From: Variovorax sp. N23
GTDB taxonomy: Bacteria; Pseudomonadota; Gammaproteobacteria; Burkholderiales; Burkholderiaceae_C
Direction: 5' to 3'
Assembly (NCBI RefSeq): GCF_025486315.1
Contig: NZ_JAOOPY010000001.1
Span: 186,001 to 250,000, forward strand
Length of the DNA: 64,000 bases
Below are positions 50,148 to 59,728 of the stretch, in pieces. A program made the translations under genes and the position numbers. Each line of letters opens with the position of its first letter. Position 1 is the first letter of the stretch. Below the pieces are notes generated by a model, which was not told the origin of the DNA, searched no databases, and saw only the letters and a program-made list of their open reading frames with translations.

Positions 50148-51713
50148 GTGTCCCTGCTCAAATCCGCCTCCACCGTTTCGCTCCTGACGCTCGCTTCCCG
50201 GGTCACCGGGCTGGTCCGCGACCTGCTGATGGCGTCGGTGTTCGGGGTCAGCGCGCTGACCGACGCCTTCAATGTGGCCTTTCGTATTCCCAACCTGTTC
50301 CGGCGGGTGCTGGGGGAGGGGGCGTTCAGCCAGGCTTTCGTCCCGGTTCTGGCGGCCACGCGCACCGAGCAGGGTGACGCCGGCGCGCGGGCGCTGGTCG
50401 ACCATGTCGCGACGCTGCTGACCTGGGCGCTGGTGCTGCTGTGCATCGCCGGCGTGGCGGGGGCGCCGGTGATGCTGTGGGCGATGGCCAGCGGCCTGCA
50501 GCAGACGCCGCACGGCTACGACGCCGCCGTGCTCATGACGCGCTGGATGTTCCCTTACATCTTCTTCATGTCGCTGGTGGCGCTGGCCGGCGGGGTGCTC
50601 AACACCTGGCGCAAGTTCGCGGTGCCGGCCGCCTCGCCGGTGCTGCTCAACGTGGCGCTGATCACCTCGATCCTGCTCGGTGCGCCGCTGTTCCGGCGCT
50701 GGGGCATCGAGCCGATCTACGCCCAATGTGTCGGTGTGATGGTGGGCGGGGCGCTGCAGCTGGGCATTCAATTGCCGGCGCTGCGCCGCATCGGCATGCT
50801 GCCGCGCATCGGCGTGAGCTGGCGCGCCCTCTGCACATCGTGGAGCGACCCGACGACGCGCAAGATCGTCCAGCTGATGCTGCCGGCGCTGATCGGCGTC
50901 AGCGTCGCGCAGATCTCGCTGCTCATCAACACGCAGATCGCCTCGCACCTGGCACCCGGCAGCGTCACCTGGGTCAGCTATGCCGACCGGCTGATGGAGT
51001 TCCCCACCGCGATGCTCGGCGTGGCACTCGGCGTGGTGCTGATGCCGCAACTGGCCAGCGCCCGCGCGGCGAAGGACGACGCCCGCTATTCCTCGCTGCT
51101 CGACTGGGGCCTGCGCCTCGTCGTGCTGCTGTCGGTGCCCTGCGCGGTGGCGTTGCTGGTGTTCTCCAAGCCGCTGGTCGCGGTGCTGTTCCACAACGGC
51201 GCCTTCAGCGCGCTCGACGTGCAGCGCACCACCGTCGCGCTGATGGGCTACGGCGCGGGCCTGGTCGGCATCGTCGCCATCAAGGTCCTGGCGCCGGGCT
51301 ACTACGCGCGCCACGACATGCGCTCGCCGATGCGCATCGCAGTCGGCGTGCTGATCTTCACGCAACTGCTCAACCTGGTGCTCGTGCCGCTGCTGCAGCA
51401 CGCCGCGCTGACGCTGACCATCGCGATCGGCGCGGTCGTCAACGCGCTGTGGCTGCTCGGCGGCCTGATGCGGCGCGGCAGCTACCAGCCCGAGCCCGGC
51501 TGGGGCAAGTTCGTCCTGCAGGTGCTCGTGTCGGCTGCCTTGCTGGGCCTTCTGTTGTACTGGGGCGCGCAGCATTTCGACTGGGTGGCGCTGCGCGACG
51601 CGCGGCTGCGGCGCATCGGCCTGCTGGCGCTGTTCATCGCCGGCGCCGGGGTGCTCTATTTCGCCGCGCTGACCCTGCTGGGCGTGCGGCTGCGCAGTTT
51701 CATCAAGCGATAA
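50148..51713 (+). CDS. murJ: Lipid II flippase MurJ (MviN)
   Basis: A 521-residue polytopic membrane protein with about 14 helices, essential for moving lipid II to the periplasm for peptidoglycan synthesis. SLLKSASTVSLLTLASRVTG and the following GVSALTDAFNVAFRIPNLFRR are the MurJ signature; LMEFPTAMLGVALGVVLMPQL is also conserved. The start is a GTG at 50148, at the family N-terminus; the open frame extends 17 codons upstream. Confidence 0.95.
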   Translation: MSLLKSASTVSLLTLASRVTGLVRDLLMASVFGVSALTDAFNVAFRIPNLFRRVLGEGAFSQAFVPVLAATRTEQGDAGARALVDHVATLLTWALVLLCIAGVAGAPVMLWAMASGLQQTPHGYDAAVLMTRWMFPYIFFMSLVALAGGVLNTWRKFAVPAASPVLLNVALITSILLGAPLFRRWGIEPIYAQCVGVMVGGALQLGIQLPALRRIGMLPRIGVSWRALCTSWSDPTTRKIVQLMLPALIGVSVAQISLLINTQIASHLAPGSVTWVSYADRLMEFPTAMLGVALGVVLMPQLASARAAKDDARYSSLLDWGLRLVVLLSVPCAVALLVFSKPLVAVLFHNGAFSALDVQRTTVALMGYGAGLVGIVAIKVLAPGYYARHDMRSPMRIAVGVLIFTQLLNLVLVPLLQHAALTLTIAIGAVVNALWLLGGLMRRGSYQPEPGWGKFVLQVLVSAALLGLLLYWGAQHFDWVALRDARLRRIGLLALFIAGAGVLYFAALTLLGVRLRSFIKR

Positions 51714-51771
51714 GGCGCGTCGACGCGTCGTTGCCTTGACGCTCCCGGCGCGCTCCTCTACAAAGAGCCTC

Positions 51772-52623
51772 ATGACGTTCAGCTTCTCGGCACCGACCGC
51801 CCTCGAATACTTCGACTCGCTCGTCAAGAGCGACGACCAGTTTCCGCTGCTCGAGGCGGCCACGTCGCTGGCGCAGGACGAGTACCCCGAGCTCGACGTG
51901 CAGCAGGTGCTGGGCGACGTCGACCAGCTGCTGGCCCGCCTCAAGCGCCGGCTGCCGGCCGATGCGGCGCCGCTGGCGCGCCTGCGCGCGCTCAACCAGT
52001 TCTTCTTCCACGACCTGAGTTTCGGCGGCAACGTCAACGACTACTACGACCCCGACAACAGCTACCTGAACGCGGTGCTGCGCACGCGCCGCGGCATCCC
52101 GATCTCGCTGGCGGTGCTGTGGATGGAGCTGGCGCAGGGGCTGGGCCTGCAGGCGCGCGGCGTCGCGTTCCCGGGCCACTTCATGATGAAGGTCACGCTG
52201 CCCAAGGGCCAGGTGGTGATCGACCCCTTCACCGGCAAGTCGCTCTCGCGCGAAGACCTGAGCGAGCGGCTCGAGCCCTACAAGCGCAGCAACGGCCTGG
52301 TCGGCGACTTCGACGTGCCGCTGGGCCTCTACCTGCAGCCGGCCACGCCGCGCGAGATCATCGGCCGCATGCTGCGCAACCTGAAGGAAGTGCACCGCGC
52401 GCAGGAAGACTGGCAACGCGCCATCGCCGTGCAGGACCGCCTCGTGGCGCTGCTGCCCGAGGCCTGGGGCGAGCACCGCGACCGCGGCCTGGCGCACGCC
52501 GCGCAGGGCAACACGGCCGCCGCGGTGCGCGACCTGGAAACCTACCTGCGCCACGCCGAAGAGGCGCTCGACCTCGATGCCATCGCCGAGCGCGTCGCGG
52601 CCCTGCGCCGGGCGCTGAACTGA
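51772..52623 (+). CDS. SirB1-family transglutaminase-like protein with TPR
   Basis: 283 residues. The SirB1/transglutaminase-like core is visible (NQFFFHDLSFGGN, LRTRRGIPISLAVLWMELAQ, GVAFPGHFMMKV with its His, and IDPFTG). A TPR-like helical end (EDWQRAIAVQDRLVALLPEA) follows. The usual nucleophilic Cys of transglutaminases is not evident, as is common in this family. Function is poorly known. The stop codon overlaps the next start. Confidence 0.85.
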   Translation: MTFSFSAPTALEYFDSLVKSDDQFPLLEAATSLAQDEYPELDVQQVLGDVDQLLARLKRRLPADAAPLARLRALNQFFFHDLSFGGNVNDYYDPDNSYLNAVLRTRRGIPISLAVLWMELAQGLGLQARGVAFPGHFMMKVTLPKGQVVIDPFTGKSLSREDLSERLEPYKRSNGLVGDFDVPLGLYLQPATPREIIGRMLRNLKEVHRAQEDWQRAIAVQDRLVALLPEAWGEHRDRGLAHAAQGNTAAAVRDLETYLRHAEEALDLDAIAERVAALRRALN

Positions 52624-53033
52624 TGGGCAGCGACCTCGGCACGCGCCATCAGTTCCATGGCGTGCAGCCGGTGCTGCCGGTGGCGGATGCGGCCCGCGCC
52701 GCGCGCTACTTCTGCGACGTGCTGGGCTTCGAGCTCGACTTCATTGCCGGCGAACCGCCGAGCTATGCGCGGGTGAAGCATGTGCCGGCGGCCGGGCAGG
52801 GCGAGGCGGTCTACCTGCGGCTCTGGCAGGTCAACACGCGCGAGGCGCGGCCGTGGCGTGGCGAGATCGTGATCCATGTGGGCCACGACCTCGACGGCCT
52901 GCACGCGGCCTACGTGAAGCGCGGCGTCGACATCCTCGAGCCGCCCACGTCGCAGCCCTGGGGCCTGCGCGAATTCGCGCTGCGCGAACCCGACGGCCAC
53001 GTGCTGCGCTTCTGCGGCTATCTGCCGACCTGA
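52623..53033 (+). CDS. VOC-family (glyoxalase/bleomycin resistance) protein
   Basis: 136 residues with one vicinal-oxygen-chelate module pattern (QPVLPVADAARAARYFCDVL; FALREPDGHVLRFCGYL). The start ATG overlaps the preceding stop as TGATG, implying translational coupling. Substrate unknown. Confidence 0.85.
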   Translation: MGSDLGTRHQFHGVQPVLPVADAARAARYFCDVLGFELDFIAGEPPSYARVKHVPAAGQGEAVYLRLWQVNTREARPWRGEIVIHVGHDLDGLHAAYVKRGVDILEPPTSQPWGLREFALREPDGHVLRFCGYLPT

Positions 53034-53083
53034 ACCACGCTGCGGCGCCGCGCGCGGTGGCACGCATCCTGCAGCATCCGGCC

Positions 53084-55315
53084 ATGACCGATTCCGTTCT
53101 CGCCCTGTCGCCGCGCCGCTGGCTGTTCGCCGCCGGCGGCCAGCCGCTGCGGGTGCTGCTGGCGCTGGGCAGTGCCATGGCGCTGTGCGTCGGCACGGGC
53201 CACATGCATGCGCTGATCCCGGCAGCGCTGGGCATCATCGCCAGCGCGCTCGCCGAAACCGACGACAGTTGGCAGGGCCGCTGGCGCGCGCAGGCCGTCA
53301 CGTTGCTGTGCTTCGCATCGATGGCCTTTGCGGTCGAGTCGCTGTTCGGCCGGCCGGTGCTCTTCATCGCTGGCCTGGCGGTCGCGGCCTTCGCATTGAC
53401 CATGCTCGGCGCGATCGAGGCGCGCTTCAAGGCCATCGGCCATGCCACGCTGATCCTCGCGATGTACGCCACGCTCAGCCTCGACCACGCCGCCGGCGGC
53501 CAGCCGCGCTGGCACGAGGTGGCGCTGCTGCTGTCGGGCGCCGCCTGGTACGGCGCCTGGTCGGTCGGCTGGGCCGCGCTGTTCCCGGCCGAGCCGGTGC
53601 AGGCGCTGCTGGTGAAGCTCTTCCATGCGCTGGCCGATTACGTCGGCTTCAAGGCCTCGCTGTTCGAGCCGGTGCGCGGCGTCGACATCGAGCGCAAGCG
53701 GCTGTCGCTGGCGCAGCTCAACACCGGCGTGGTGGGCGCGCTCAACGCCGCGAAGGAGAGCATCTTCCGCCGCATCGGCCCGCGCACGCCGACCGGCCGC
53801 ATCACGCGCTACCGAGGGCTCTACCTGATCGCGCAGGACGTGCACGAGCGTGCCAGCTCGTCGCACGACGACTACAACGCGCTGGCCGACGCCTTCTTCC
53901 ACAGCGACGTGCTCTACCGCTGCCAGCGCGTGCTGGCGCTGCAGGCCGACGCCTGCCGCCGCCTGGCACTGTCGATCGCGCGGCGCGAGCCCTTCGTCGC
54001 CGGCGGCGCGACGGTGCAGGCGCTGTCCGACCTGCGCAGCGCGATCGCGCACGAACGCACGCGGGCCGACACGCCGCAGCGCCTGGCGCTGCTGGCCTCG
54101 GTCGAGGCGCTGGTCCGCAACCTCGCGCAGCTCGACGGCCAGCTCGCCGGCGCCAGCCAGCCCGCGGCGCAGGCCGGGCGGACCGACATGGACCTGTACG
54201 ACCGCTCGCCGCGCAGCGGGCGCGATGCCGTCGAGCGGGTGCGGCGCCAGCTCGCGCCGCGCTCGCCGCTGTTCCGCCACGCGGTGCGACTGGCCGTGGC
54301 GCTCGTGGCCGGCTACGGCGTGATGCTGCTGATCCACCCGGTGCAGGGCTACTGGATTTTGTTGACCACGCTCTTCGTCATCCAGCCGACCTATGGCGAC
54401 ACGATGGCGCGCATGGCCGAGCGCGTCGCCGGCACGGCACTCGGCGTGGTGCTCGGCTGGGCGGTGCTCACGCTCTTTCCGCAGCCCTGGCTGCAGTCGC
54501 TGGTGGCGGTGGCGGCCGGCGTGTTCTTCTTCGGCGCGCGGGCCCGCCGCTACCTGTTGGCGACCGCGGCGGTCACGCTGCTGGTGCTGATGTTCTTCAA
54601 CCAGGTCGGCGATGGCGGCCTGCTGCTGTGGCCGCGGCTCATCGACACCGCCATCGGCAGCGCGCTCGCGGGCCTGGCGATGGTGCTGGTGCTGCCGCAC
54701 TGGGCGGCGCGCCGCATCAACGAGCTGGCCGCTGCGGCCCTGCAGACGCATGCGGCCTACCTGCGACAGATCGCGGCGCAGTACCGCTCGGGCGCGCGCG
54801 ACGACCTGGCCTACCGGCTGGCGCGGCGCAACGCCCACAACGCCGATGCGGCGCTGTCGACCGCCGTCAGCGACATGTTCCGCGAGCCGGGCGTGGTGCG
54901 GCCGCATGCCGGCGTGGCGCTGCGCTTTCTGATCCGCTCGCACACGCTGCTGAGCTACGTCTCGGCGCTGGGCGCGCACCGCACCGCGCTGGCAGAGGCG
55001 CGGTCGGCGTCGGCGCTGTTCGACAGCATCGAAGGCGCGGCGGCGGCGCTCGACGCGCTGGCGCAGGCCTTCGCGCGTGGAACGACCGATGTCGCGGACC
55101 TGGCTGCCGGCCACCCCGTGCGCGAGGCGCTGGCGCGCGTGGTCCAGGCCGATGCCGACACGCAGGAAGCCGTGGGCCTGGTGCGCACGCAGCTCGGCCT
55201 GATCGCGCTGCAGCTCGACGCGCTGGGCACGCACACGGCCGAATGGCTCCAGGCCGGCACGCCGGACGCGGCCGCTGCACCGCTGACCGCGCAGGGCGGC
55301 ACCGGCGCGCCCTGA
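53084..55315 (+). CDS. FUSC-family inner membrane protein (YccS/YhfK-like)
   Basis: 743 residues with two sets of membrane helices (about 20-180 and 405-525), each followed by a soluble helical part, the arrangement of FUSC/YccS proteins and aromatic acid exporters. GYWILLTTLFVIQPTYGDT is the recognisable repeat-2 signature. Probably an efflux-type transporter; substrate unknown. It starts 50 bp after the VOC gene and converges on the GlxA-type regulator gene. Confidence 0.88.
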   Translation: MTDSVLALSPRRWLFAAGGQPLRVLLALGSAMALCVGTGHMHALIPAALGIIASALAETDDSWQGRWRAQAVTLLCFASMAFAVESLFGRPVLFIAGLAVAAFALTMLGAIEARFKAIGHATLILAMYATLSLDHAAGGQPRWHEVALLLSGAAWYGAWSVGWAALFPAEPVQALLVKLFHALADYVGFKASLFEPVRGVDIERKRLSLAQLNTGVVGALNAAKESIFRRIGPRTPTGRITRYRGLYLIAQDVHERASSSHDDYNALADAFFHSDVLYRCQRVLALQADACRRLALSIARREPFVAGGATVQALSDLRSAIAHERTRADTPQRLALLASVEALVRNLAQLDGQLAGASQPAAQAGRTDMDLYDRSPRSGRDAVERVRRQLAPRSPLFRHAVRLAVALVAGYGVMLLIHPVQGYWILLTTLFVIQPTYGDTMARMAERVAGTALGVVLGWAVLTLFPQPWLQSLVAVAAGVFFFGARARRYLLATAAVTLLVLMFFNQVGDGGLLLWPRLIDTAIGSALAGLAMVLVLPHWAARRINELAAAALQTHAAYLRQIAAQYRSGARDDLAYRLARRNAHNADAALSTAVSDMFREPGVVRPHAGVALRFLIRSHTLLSYVSALGAHRTALAEARSASALFDSIEGAAAALDALAQAFARGTTDVADLAAGHPVREALARVVQADADTQEAVGLVRTQLGLIALQLDALGTHTAEWLQAGTPDAAAAPLTAQGGTGAP

Positions 55316-55330
55316 GCGCCTGATCGCTCG

Positions 55331-56326
55331 TCAGCGGTTCGCCGTGGCGGATGTGGCCGACGATGGCGACCCGGGCAACCCGAACTGCCGCCACGCCCGG
55401 CGCAGCTGCGTGTCCGACCCGAAGCCCGATTGTTCTGCGGCCCGCGTCACGTTCGCGCCGGCCTGCAGCGCGAGTTGTGCGGACGCCAGCCGCAGCCGGC
55501 GCAGGTAGGCCAGCGGGGCCACGCCCGCGTGCTCCATGAACAGCCGCGTGAGGTGGCGCGGCGACGTGTGGGCCACCTCCGCCATCCGCGGCACCGTCCA
55601 GTCGGCCTGCGGCTGCGCGCTCACCGCGTCCTGCACGCGGTGCAGCGCGGCGTGCAGGTGATGGCGGTGCGCGAGGAAGGGCGACAGCTCCGGGTCGTGC
55701 GGCCCGCGCCGCAGTGCCACCACCATCGTCTGCGCCACCTGCGCGGCCAGCGCCTCGCCGCAAACCTCGCCGATGCGGTGCAGCATCAGGTCGATGCCGG
55801 TCGTCACACCGGCGCTGCTGAACACCGGCGGGTCGAGCACGAAGACGCGGTTGGCGACCACCTCGCAGTCGGGCGCCACGGCGCGCAGCTCGTCGAGGTG
55901 GTGGTGGTGCGTGGTCGCGCGGTGCCCGGCCAGCAGGCCCGCATGCGCCGCGAGCAGCGTGCCGGCGCACACGGTGACCAGCTCCAGCCGGCCGCGTTCC
56001 AGCCGTTGACCGCCGAGCCAGTGCAGCAGCGCGCGCGCTTCGTCGCTGTCGACCGCGATGGTGCGGCCGGGCAGCCCGACCAGCACGATCCACGCCGGCC
56101 CGTCCCAGGCCGTGGGCAACGGTGCCAGGCCGCTCAACGTCACGCCGACCGAGCCGATGCTGCTCGGTGTCGGCGACACGAAGTCGACGACGAAGCGCTC
56201 GGGCTGCCCGCTGGCGCGCAGCAGCTGGTTGGCGATGCGCAGCGCTTCCGCCGGGCCGGCCCAGTCGAGCACCAGGCTGTTCGGCAGCAGCGCGAAGGCG
56301 ACGCGGATCGGTGGTCCTGATGTCAA
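55331..56326 (-). CDS. GlxA-family regulator (DJ-1/PfpI domain plus AraC DNA-binding domain)
   Basis: About 331 residues. An N-terminal DJ-1/PfpI-like domain with the elbow Cys in VTVCAGTLLAAHAGLLAGH precedes a C-terminal AraC double helix-turn-helix (VPRMAEVAHTSPRHLTRLFM, VTRAAEQSGFGSDTQLRRAW). The start is uncertain: a TTG at 56326 with AGGA 8 bp upstream is used, since no ATG or GTG is suitably placed. It may regulate the cysteine hydrolase gene two positions upstream. Confidence 0.82.
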   Translation of the reverse strand: MTSGPPIRVAFALLPNSLVLDWAGPAEALRIANQLLRASGQPERFVVDFVSPTPSSIGSVGVTLSGLAPLPTAWDGPAWIVLVGLPGRTIAVDSDEARALLHWLGGQRLERGRLELVTVCAGTLLAAHAGLLAGHRATTHHHHLDELRAVAPDCEVVANRVFVLDPPVFSSAGVTTGIDLMLHRIGEVCGEALAAQVAQTMVVALRRGPHDPELSPFLAHRHHLHAALHRVQDAVSAQPQADWTVPRMAEVAHTSPRHLTRLFMEHAGVAPLAYLRRLRLASAQLALQAGANVTRAAEQSGFGSDTQLRRAWRQFGLPGSPSSATSATANR

Positions 56327-56348
56327 CGGCGGTCCTGAGTCGTCGCGC

Positions 56349-56660
56349 TCAACGCGCGCCGGGCGGCCTGCCGGCCAGGCGCCGCAGCAACTCGGCATGC
56401 GCAGCGAGGTCGGCGGGGCGGTGCTTGGCCTGGCTCGGCGCCGGGTGGTGCTGCAGCGAGTTGCCGCGGCCGTTCCAGTCTTGCGCCGGCCGGATCGGCC
56501 GCGGCACCAGGTTGCCGCCGCAGTTGGGGCAGACCTGCTGCAGCAAGGTGTCGGCGCAGTGCGCGCAGAAGGTGCATTCGAAGCTGCAGATGCGCGCGTC
56601 GGCCGACGCGGGCGGCAGTGCCGCGGCACAGTGTTCGCAGGCGGGGCGGAGTTCGAGCAT
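56349..56660 (-). CDS. DUF1272-family zinc-ribbon-like protein
   Basis: 103 residues. The N-terminal half has four CxxC-type pairs (ACEHCAAAL, ICSFECTFCAHC, VCPNCGGNL), typical of DUF1272, and probably binds zinc. The C-terminal half is low-complexity and longer than the usual family end. Function unknown. It lies between the cysteine hydrolase gene (12 bp away) and the GlxA-type gene on the same strand. Confidence 0.82.
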   Translation of the reverse strand: MLELRPACEHCAAALPPASADARICSFECTFCAHCADTLLQQVCPNCGGNLVPRPIRPAQDWNGRGNSLQHHPAPSQAKHRPADLAAHAELLRRLAGRPPGAR

Positions 56661-56672
56661 GCCGATGCGCCT

Positions 56673-57245
56673 TCAAGCCGCCTGCGATGCGCGTGCCCGT
56701 TCCAGGGCCTGCGGCACGCTGCACAGCGTGGCGAAGCGGTCCTGCAGCACGGTGGCCGTGCGGTCCTTGATCTCGGCGGCCGGGAGCGGCCGGCCGTCGG
56801 GCTGCGTCATGTCGAAGGTGAGCGTGGCGTCGGTCACGTAGTCGACCTGCCAGCCGAGGTCGGACGCATGGCGCGTCGTCGTCTCGCAGCATTGCTCGGT
56901 GCGGATGCCGCTGACGATGAGGCGGCCGATGCCGTTCTGCGTGAGCCACACATCGAGCCCGGTGTTGACCAGTGCGCTGTGGCGGTGCTTGGTGAAGGTC
57001 TCGGCGGCGTCGAAGGGGGCCAGGCCTTTGAGCGGGCGGACGTGGCCCGATTCGACGGCGAAGGGGTTGTCGGCCGTGGTGGGCCCGTCGACGTGGAACA
57101 CGCGCACGATCGGCACGCCGGCCTCGCGGCAGCCGTCGATCAACGCGTTCTGGGCGGCCAGGTAGGCGCCCATGTCGCGCTCGGTGGAGTAGGGGCGGTG
57201 ACGGAACGATTCCTGAACGTCGATCACTATGAGACAGGTCTTCAT
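56673..57245 (-). CDS. Isochorismatase-family cysteine hydrolase
   Basis: 190 residues. The catalytic triad is visible as Asp in CLIVIDVQESF, Lys in FTKHRHSAL and Cys in GIRTEQCCETT. Family members hydrolyse nicotinamide, isochorismate, carbamoyl or maleamate compounds. It leads a three-gene minus-strand unit with DUF1272 and the GlxA-type regulator. The substrate is not assigned. Confidence 0.87.
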   Translation of the reverse strand: MKTCLIVIDVQESFRHRPYSTERDMGAYLAAQNALIDGCREAGVPIVRVFHVDGPTTADNPFAVESGHVRPLKGLAPFDAAETFTKHRHSALVNTGLDVWLTQNGIGRLIVSGIRTEQCCETTTRHASDLGWQVDYVTDATLTFDMTQPDGRPLPAAEIKDRTATVLQDRFATLCSVPQALERARASQAA

Positions 57246-57364
57246 GGTTGTGGGTGCGGCGGCGGTTGTGGATGTTGCGCCTGATTCTGAAGGGACACAA
57301 GCCGCTCGTCCGTGCCGTGCCGGACCTGAATCGATCAATTCAGGACATCGCTCGCGCCATCGTG

Positions 57365-57727
57365 TCAGAGCTCGACCAGCGTCTTGAACCCGCCCCAGAA
57401 CATGCGCTGCATGTCGAAGGGCATCGCCTTCGGGTCCATCATCGATTTCAGCCGCGGGTCGGCCATCACCTTGGCGTTGATCGCGTCGCGCTGCTGGCGC
57501 GAGGGGTAGACGATCCACGAGAACACCACGACCTCGTCGGCCTTGAGCTTCACGCTTTGCGGGAAGGAGGTGCGCTTGCCGGGCTTCACGTCGTCGGCGA
57601 CGCACTCGATGTATTCCAGCGCGCCGTGCTCGCGCCAGATCTTGCCGGCCTTGCGCGCGATCTTGCGGTAGGCCTCGATGTTGTCCTTGGGCACGGGCAG
57701 GACGAATCCGTCGACGTAGCGGGGCAT
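57365..57727 (-). CDS. DUF1428-family protein
   Basis: 120 residues beginning MPRYVDGFVLPVPKDNIEAY with the dimeric alpha-beta barrel pattern of DUF1428 (KIWREHGALEYIEC, VVFSWIVYPSRQQRDAINAK, MPFDMQRMFWGGF). ATG 57727 has a GGAG site. It lies 68 bp downstream of the efflux pump gene. Function unknown, but such proteins often accompany VOC/PhnB proteins. Confidence 0.88.
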   Translation of the reverse strand: MPRYVDGFVLPVPKDNIEAYRKIARKAGKIWREHGALEYIECVADDVKPGKRTSFPQSVKLKADEVVVFSWIVYPSRQQRDAINAKVMADPRLKSMMDPKAMPFDMQRMFWGGFKTLVEL

Positions 57728-57795
57728 GGGCGATCTCCGGTGGGTGTGGAACAGCAGGGACGAACGAAGCCTCAGCAGCAGATGGATCGGCGGAC

Positions 57796-59259
57796 TCATG
57801 GGTGCGGATGGCCGGACGCCGCGGCACCAGGCCGCAGGAACACCGCGCCCAGTACCGCCGCCGCGGCGGCGAACACCGCACCGACGACGAAGGCCAGCTG
57901 GTAGCCCGCGTTGAGCGCCACGGCCTGGGGCGCGCCGGCCGCCAGGTGTGTGCCGGTGCGCGCGGCGGCCAGGCTGGCGAGCACCGCCAGGCCGAGCGAG
58001 CCGCCCATCATGAAGGCGGTGTTGACCACGCCGGACGCCAGGCCGGCGTCTTCCGGGCGCACGTCGCTCATGGCGGCCAGCAGCATCGGGTTGAAGGCGA
58101 TGCCGGCGCCCAGGCCGAGCAGCAGCATGCCCGGCAGCACGTGCACGACGAAGTCGCCGCCCACTGGCGCGCGCGCGAAGCACGCGAGGCCCGCCGCCGC
58201 GATCAGCAGCCCGATGGCCAGGGGCCAGCGGATGCCGAAGCGCATCACCAGCCTGGCCGACAGCCCCACGGAGAAGGCCGCCATGATCAGGTTCGCCGGC
58301 AGGAAGGCGAGGCCGACCTGCATCGGGCTGTAGCCCAGCACCCCCTGCAGGTAGAGCGCCGAGATGAAGAACCAGGCGAACATCGCGGCGGCCCAGAGCA
58401 CGCCGGCGACGTTGGCGGTCGCCACGTTGCGCAGGCGGAACAGCCCCAGCGGGACCAGCGGGTCGCGCACCCGCGCCTCGACCACCAGGAAGACGGCGAA
58501 CAGCAGCACGGCAGCGCTCAGCAGCACGAGCGTCTGCGTCGAGGCCCAGCCGGTTTCGTTGCCGTTGACCACGCCGTACACCGCGAGCATGAGCGCGGCG
58601 GTCACGCTCACTGCGCCGGCGACGTCGAGCCGCACACCGGTGCGGTTGCCGTGGTGCGGCGGCAGCAGTGCCACGCACAGCGCGTACACGGCCACGCCGA
58701 TCGGCAGGTTGACGAGGAAGATCCAGTGCCAGCTGAGCGCGCCGGTCAGCAGCCCGCCCAGCAGCACGCCGATGCTCCCGCCGCCCGCGCAGACGAAGCC
58801 GTAGACGCCCATCGCCTTGGCGCGGTCGGCCGGCTCGGTGAAGAGATTCATGATCAGCGAGAGCGACACGGCCGACACCACCGCGCCGCCCAGGCCCTGC
58901 ACCGCCCGCGCCGTGATCAGCAGCGCCTGCGAGTTCGCGAGCCCGCAGGCCAGCGACGCGACGGTGAAGGCCACGATGCCGGCGAGGAACACGCGCCGGT
59001 GGCCGAACAGGTCGCCGAGCCGCCCGCCCAGCAGCAGGAAGCCGCCGAAGGTCAGCATGTAGGCGTTGACCACCCAGACCAGCGCGGTCTCGCTGAAGGC
59101 CAGGTCCTGGCGGATGGAGGGCAGGGCGACGTTCACGATGGTCGTGTCGAGCACGATCATCAGCACGCCCAGGCACAGCACCATCAGGGCGAGCCAGCGC
59201 CGGCGCTCCTCGGCGGGCGCACGCGCCTGCGCCGTCATCGGTGCTGCGGCCTCAGCCAT
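57796..59259 (-). CDS. DHA2-family MFS drug transporter (EmrB/QacA type)
   Basis: 487 residues with about 14 hydrophobic helices. MIVLDTTIVNVALPSIRQDL (motif D1), LGGRLGDLFGHRR (motif A) and the GGSIGVLLGGLLTGALSWHW motif C-like segment mark a proton-driven multidrug efflux pump. Its ATG overlaps the end of the VOC gene by 8 bp, so the VOC, pump and DUF1428 genes probably form one operon. Confidence 0.92.
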   Translation of the reverse strand: MAEAAAPMTAQARAPAEERRRWLALMVLCLGVLMIVLDTTIVNVALPSIRQDLAFSETALVWVVNAYMLTFGGFLLLGGRLGDLFGHRRVFLAGIVAFTVASLACGLANSQALLITARAVQGLGGAVVSAVSLSLIMNLFTEPADRAKAMGVYGFVCAGGGSIGVLLGGLLTGALSWHWIFLVNLPIGVAVYALCVALLPPHHGNRTGVRLDVAGAVSVTAALMLAVYGVVNGNETGWASTQTLVLLSAAVLLFAVFLVVEARVRDPLVPLGLFRLRNVATANVAGVLWAAAMFAWFFISALYLQGVLGYSPMQVGLAFLPANLIMAAFSVGLSARLVMRFGIRWPLAIGLLIAAAGLACFARAPVGGDFVVHVLPGMLLLGLGAGIAFNPMLLAAMSDVRPEDAGLASGVVNTAFMMGGSLGLAVLASLAAARTGTHLAAGAPQAVALNAGYQLAFVVGAVFAAAAAVLGAVFLRPGAAASGHPHP

Positions 59260-59677
59260 GCTGCTGCATGCCGCCGTTGACCATCCACGGCGTGCCGAAG
59301 CGGTCGGTGCACATGCCGAAGCGCTCGGCCCAGAAGGTGGGGGCGATCGGCATCGTGATCTGGCCGCCTTCGGCCAGGGCGGCGAACACCTGCTCGGCCT
59401 CGGCCGCCGTGTCCTTGTTGACCGTGAGCGCGAAGCCCTTCATGCCTTCGTACGGCGGGCCTTCCATGGTGTCGGAGGCCATCAGCTGGCCGCCGTCGAA
59501 CGTGAGCATCGCGTGCATCACGCGGGCGGCGGTGGCGGCCGACATCTGCTGCTGCTGCGCGCCCGGCATCTGCGCGAAGGTCATGACGTCGAGCTTGCCG
59601 CCGAGCACGCCTTGGTAGAAGGGCATGGCCTGTGCCGCCGTGCCGTCGAAGAAAAGGTACGCGTTGAAAGAGGGCAT
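59252..59677 (-). CDS. PhnB-like VOC-family protein
   Basis: 141 residues; PhnB/DUF3795-type VOC pattern (MPSFNAYLFFDGTAAQAMPFY, ERFGMCTDRFGTPWMVNG). ATG 59677 has a good GGAG site; the frame stays open upstream across the palindromes. First gene of the VOC, pump and DUF1428 unit. Confidence 0.9.
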   Translation of the reverse strand: MPSFNAYLFFDGTAAQAMPFYQGVLGGKLDVMTFAQMPGAQQQQMSAATAARVMHAMLTFDGGQLMASDTMEGPPYEGMKGFALTVNKDTAAEAEQVFAALAEGGQITMPIAPTFWAERFGMCTDRFGTPWMVNGGMQQHG

Positions 59678-59728
59678 GGGAGTCTCCTGGGGGCTGGTGG
59701 GGCGGAGGGGTGCGTGGCGAGGGCTGAT

